Assembly: GCA_002315285.1 (NCBI GenBank)
Contig: DCGR01000074.1
Coordinates: 1 to 8,424 of the forward strand
Source of the DNA: Bacteroides sp. UBA1773
GTDB taxonomy: Bacteria; Bacteroidota; Bacteroidia; Bacteroidales; Bacteroidaceae
Length of the DNA: 8,424 nucleotides
Reading direction: 5' to 3'
A model generated the notes under the pieces. That model made no database searches. It was given only the letters and a program-made list of their open reading frames with translations, and was not told where the DNA came from. Positions 6,264-8,424 of the stretch are shown here, one piece after another; positions within the stretch are counted from its first letter, which is position 1, and every line of letters begins with the position of its first letter. Made by a program: the position numbers and the translations under genes.

Positions 6264-6686
6264 TCAGAGATTCAACCTATAGGTGTTTGTCTCCTTTTTC
6301 TGGAAGCCCATGCTTTTGTACAAGCCGTTGGCTTCTACACGTTTGGGCGCAGAAGTGAGATGCAGTTCGATGGGCGAAAAGGCTTTTGCTTGCTCGATGA
6401 CGTACTCCATGAGCTGCTTACCTAAATGCTGTCCGCGATAGGCTGAAGAAACCACCACATCCTCGATGGATGCTTTCGTTCCGCTTGGCGAGTGGAATAC
6501 ACAAAGCGACGCACATCCGATGACATGTTCTTCCTCTTCAATCGCATAAAGATGACAGTTGGCATCCTCTAACACGGCCATGCACTTTTCAAAAGTGAAA
6601 GCCACCTTGTCGGACAATTCTGTCATGAGCCTCTTCAAATCTTCTGTTTGGGTCGGGCTACATCCGTGCAATTCCCTTATTTCCAT
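6264..6686 (-). CDS. GNAT family N-acetyltransferase
   Basis: The 140-residue protein is a single-domain GNAT acetyltransferase, which transfers the acetyl group of acetyl-CoA to an amine. The central strand and pyrophosphate loop are IEDVVVSSAYRGQHLGKQLM (74-93), in which R-G-Q-H-L-G-K fits the R/Q-x-x-G-x-G/A motif A. The C-terminal region LHLTSAPKRVEANGLYKSMGF (108-128) fits motif B, with Asn120 and Tyr123 placed like the usual general-acid tyrosine helix. No signal peptide or membrane segment is seen. Its ATG lies within the last codons of the cupin gene (10-bp overlap), so the two are probably translated together. The context of sugar genes allows an amino-sugar substrate, but many small GNATs act on other amines or proteins. 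Confidence 0.88.
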   Translation of the reverse strand: MEIRELHGCSPTQTEDLKRLMTELSDKVAFTFEKCMAVLEDANCHLYAIEEEEHVIGCASLCVFHSPSGTKASIEDVVVSSAYRGQHLGKQLMEYVIEQAKAFSPIELHLTSAPKRVEANGLYKSMGFQKKETNTYRLNL

Positions 6687-7066
6687 AGTTCACTTCCGTC
6701 TTTTTCGTATTTGCCGTTTTTTGTCTCAAGGATAACAGAGGGCTCCAATACCTCCACGGTGTGCCAAATGCCCATTGGAACCACACAACCGAAGTTGCCT
6801 GCTATGGGGTCAAGCATGTAACGGGTTGTCTCATGCTTCGTATTATCGTACAACACCTCTATAGTTTTCCCATAAAGAAGGATTACGTTTTCGTTGCTTA
6901 TCGGATGACGATGTGCTGGAACCACCGTTTCTGGCAAGAGTGCATTGAGCATACATTGGCTCCCATCTTCCGACGTATTCCGGAGGTCATAGTGCTGACG
7001 TCGTCGAGGATTTTCGGCAGCCTTATCCAATAGTTCCGTTATCAGTTTCTTGTCAATTCCTATCAT
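6677..7066 (-). CDS. WbuC-family cupin fold metalloprotein
   Basis: The 129-residue protein looks like a complete WbuC-type cupin. An N-terminal helical part (1-30, ending in YDLRNTSED) leads into NALLPETVVPAHRH (41-54). The likely metal ligands are His52, His54, Glu59 and, in GIWHTVEVLEPS (99-110), His102. WbuC-like proteins sit in O-antigen and capsule loci; their activity is not established. It differs clearly from the plus-strand cupin at the left (for example NENVILLYGK against NEVVVILRG), so this is not a recent duplication. Its stop codon overlaps the GNAT start by 10 bp. The 81-bp gap after pyrH holds a weak stem (TTGCCT/AGGCAA on the minus strand, 13-nt loop) with a short T run some distance later, so transcription from pyrH may continue into it. 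The ATG at 7066 gives the family's usual N-terminus. Confidence 0.85.
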   Translation of the reverse strand: MIGIDKKLITELLDKAAENPRRRQHYDLRNTSEDGSQCMLNALLPETVVPAHRHPISNENVILLYGKTIEVLYDNTKHETTRYMLDPIAGNFGCVVPMGIWHTVEVLEPSVILETKNGKYEKDGSELWK

Positions 7067-7147
7067 GCCTTTCCGTTGTTTTGGAGGTTGTCTTAAAAAC
7101 AGTTTCTTGCCTGACTGCTTCGTTGAGGCAATCGGCCATGTGGGGGC

Positions 7148-7858
7148 TCAGTTGTGGACGAGGGTGCCAATGTCCTCGCCAGCCAGTACTTTGTGCAGAT
7201 TGCCAGTCACATCCATGTTGAACACGTAGATGGGGAAGTTGTTGTCCTTGCACATGCAGATGGCGGACAGGTCCATGACCTTAAGGTCGCGACGGAGCAC
7301 CTCCTCGTAGGTGATGTCGTTGAATTTGGTGGCTGTAGGGTCTTTCTCGGGATCGGCAGTGTAGATGCCATCGACACGTGTGCCCTTGAGCATGACATCG
7401 GCTTCTACCTCAATGCCATGTAATGAGGAACCGGTGTCGGTGGTAAAATAGGGTGATCCGGTACCACATGCAATGATGACGACTTTACCTTGCTCCATAG
7501 CGTCGATGGCTTTCCATTTCGTATAAAACTCACCAATGGGCTCCATACGGATGGCCGTAAGTACTTGGTTGCATACGCCTGCCACTGTGAGTGCGCTACT
7601 TAGGGCGAGACTGTTGATGGTGGTAGCGAGCATTCCCATTTGGTCGCCTTTGACGCGGTCGATGCCTTTACCTGTGCCGCTAAGGCCACGGAAAATATTG
7701 CCTCCACCGATGACAATACATATCTGAATACCCATTTCATGAGCATCCTTTATTTGCTGTGCATATTCGGCCAAATGTTGCTCGTCGATACCAAATTGTT
7801 TCTGCCCCATGAGGCTTTCACCGCTCAGCTTGAGTAAGATTCGTTTGAAACGTGCCAT
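7148..7858 (-). CDS. pyrH: UMP kinase
   Basis: PyrH phosphorylates UMP to UDP using ATP, an essential cytosolic step in making pyrimidine nucleotides and therefore UDP-sugars. The 236-residue length is normal for bacterial UMP kinases of the amino-acid-kinase fold. Clear motifs are RILLKLSGESLMG (6-18; Lys10 near ATP/UMP phosphates), IVIGGGNIFRG (48-58), DQMGMLATTINSLAL (72-86), GTGSPYFTTDT (132-142; UMP binding), DVMLKGTRVDGIYTADP (154-170) and DLSAICMCKDNNFPIYVFN (196-214). The start at 7858 matches the family N-terminus exactly. The gene is divergent from the broken IS1380 transposase, whose start is 157 bp away, so its promoter must lie in or next to the IS end. Confidence 0.98.
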   Translation of the reverse strand: MARFKRILLKLSGESLMGQKQFGIDEQHLAEYAQQIKDAHEMGIQICIVIGGGNIFRGLSGTGKGIDRVKGDQMGMLATTINSLALSSALTVAGVCNQVLTAIRMEPIGEFYTKWKAIDAMEQGKVVIIACGTGSPYFTTDTGSSLHGIEVEADVMLKGTRVDGIYTADPEKDPTATKFNDITYEEVLRRDLKVMDLSAICMCKDNNFPIYVFNMDVTGNLHKVLAGEDIGTLVHN

Positions 7859-7916
7859 AATGTAATTATTTTGATTTCTGTAATTTTATAAGCCTTAATT
7901 CCGCAACTTAGTTAAT

Positions 7917-7946
7917 AAAAATTAATATAAGTTCTTGGGCGACAAA
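7917..7946 (-). promoter_or_regulatory. candidate pyrH promoter (Bacteroidetes type)
   Basis: Reading the minus strand, TTTG (7946-7943) is followed after 18 nt by TAATTTTT (7924-7917), 7 of 8 matches to the Bacteroidetes -7 element TAnnTTTG. Transcription would start near 7910, giving a leader of about 50 nt before the pyrH ATG. The -33 element lies within a small hairpin GACAA/TTGTC (7941-7954) that may already be in the IS. AT-rich background makes this only a candidate. Confidence 0.35.
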
Positions 7947-7960
7947 ATGTTGTCAAAAAA

Positions 7961-7991
7961 TTTGCCATATCAGAAATTTCACCTATCTTAG
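7961..7991 (+). promoter_or_regulatory. candidate transposase promoter (Bacteroidetes type)
   Basis: TTTG (7961-7964), a 19-nt spacer and TATCTTAG (7984-7991, 7 of 8 to TAnnTTTG) make a good match to the Bacteroidetes vegetative promoter. The position, just before the transposase ATG at 8016, fits an IS-internal promoter. Confidence 0.4.
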
Positions 7992-8015
7992 TACTGTAAA
8001 AAACACTGATACGAC

Positions 8016-8424
8016 ATGGCAAAGGTAGCAATAAAATCTGAGAAACTCACACCCTTCGGTGGAATATTTTCAATAATGGAGCGATTTGACTCCATGCTTT
8101 CATCTGTAATAGATTCAACACTTGGTTTGAGATGCAAACTATCCGGCTATCAGTATAGCGAGATTATCCGTTGGCTACGCCTTTGTTTCCTCGCCATGGC
8201 ATAGTCCAAACATGTTTTGACTTTGCACATCTGGCTTAACGGAAACAATCGCTCATGAGTATCTACTTCTGTGGCGGTTCCTGTGTGGAAGATGTCACCA
8301 CTCATCTGATGCCCCATCTCTCGCTTCATCCGACTCTTCGCACGTGTAGTGCCGACACTATCCTCAGAGCCATAAAGGAACTGACCCAGGAAAACATCTC
8401 ATATACATCGGACATGGGAAAGAC
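8016..8424 (+). pseudogene. IS1380-family transposase, disrupted and incomplete
   Basis: The frame from 8016 begins MAKVAIKSEKLTPFGGIF and continues to GYQYSEIIR, the N-terminus I recall for Bacteroidales IS1380-type (DDE) transposases. It then leaves the family sequence and stops at 8202-8204. The family sequence resumes in another frame at about 8249, reading SLMSIYFCGGSCVEDVTTHLMPHLSLHP and on, and stays open to the window end. The two parts join cleanly if 8172-8248 (77 nt) is removed (EIIR then SLMSIYF). So the gene is broken by an insertion near codon 52. The DDE catalytic residues lie beyond the window. The family name is from recognition of the protein, not a search. Confidence 0.8.
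8172..8248. mobile_element. 77-nt insertion with inverted repeat inside the transposase
   Basis: This segment does not fit the transposase and its removal restores the frame. It opens with the 11-mer TGGCTACGCCT (8172-8182), the exact reverse complement of 1419-1429 in the intergenic 31-bp repeat. The remaining 66 nt is bounded by the perfect inverted repeat TTGTTTCC (8183-8190) and GGAAACAA (8241-8248). A target-site duplication is not evident. It could be a tiny non-autonomous element or a recombination scar. Confidence 0.5.

Larger units (their letters stand above)
7941..8424 (+). mobile_element. left end of an IS1380-family insertion sequence (cut by window edge)
   Basis: The transposase start identifies an IS1380-family element, a common IS in Bacteroides and Prevotella. 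The left end must lie between the pyrH start (7858) and 8016; 7941, at a small GACAA/TTGTC inverted repeat, is an estimate, because the terminal repeat cannot be verified without the right end. The right end lies outside the window. The transposase reading frame is broken, so this copy could move only with a transposase supplied from elsewhere. Confidence 0.6.

Noticed and set aside
7067..7147. Rho-independent terminator after pyrH
   Set aside because: The stem is only 6 bp with a 13-nt loop, and the T run is about ten bases away, so it is not convincing.

Overview
The window looks like chromosomal DNA of a Bacteroidales bacterium, most likely Prevotella/Segatella-like. The evidence is the Bacteroidetes-type pyrH, an IS1380-family transposase of the kind common in Bacteroides and Prevotella, the lack of strong Shine-Dalgarno sequences before starts, and possible Bacteroidetes promoters (TTTG, about 19 nt, TAnnTTTG). 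The genus is an inference; no rRNA or other marker is present.

Left part, plus strand (227-3116): an AT-rich leader with small hairpins is followed by an NTP_transf_5-type nucleotidyltransferase, an intergenic tandem repeat of two 31-bp units, a DegT/DnrJ/EryC1/StrS sugar aminotransferase, and a WbuC-type cupin. The cupin has an intact metal-site core, but its N-terminus is abnormal and merges into the end of the aminotransferase gene, and its tail runs into the next gene. These are typical surface-polysaccharide genes and may be the end of a larger cluster to the left.

Middle and right part, minus strand (7858 down to 3092), in transcription order: pyrH (UMP kinase), a second complete WbuC-type cupin, a GNAT acetyltransferase, an RmlD-like NAD(P)-dependent sugar reductase/epimerase, an acyltransferase-3 membrane protein, a uracil-DNA-glycosylase-superfamily protein (family-6/HDG-like) and methylglyoxal synthase (mgsA). 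Three junctions overlap: cupin/GNAT by 10 bp, reductase/acyltransferase by 4 bp (ATGA), and acyltransferase/glycosylase by 11 bp. This suggests translational coupling. The cupin, GNAT, reductase and acyltransferase could together build or decorate a sugar; pyrH, the glycosylase and mgsA are housekeeping or stress genes. The two strands converge at 3092-3116 with a 25-bp tail-to-tail overlap and no visible terminator.

Right edge (about 7941-8424): the start of an IS1380-family insertion sequence lies divergently upstream of pyrH. Its transposase reading frame is broken by about 77 nt of extra sequence containing an inverted repeat, and the IS runs off the window. The most interesting points are the aminotransferase/cupin junction, the small insertion inside the transposase (which shares an 11-mer with the intergenic 31-bp repeat), and the possible IS contribution to the pyrH promoter. 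I did not find a clear undescribed multi-gene system. All family assignments come from reading the translated sequence, not from database searches.
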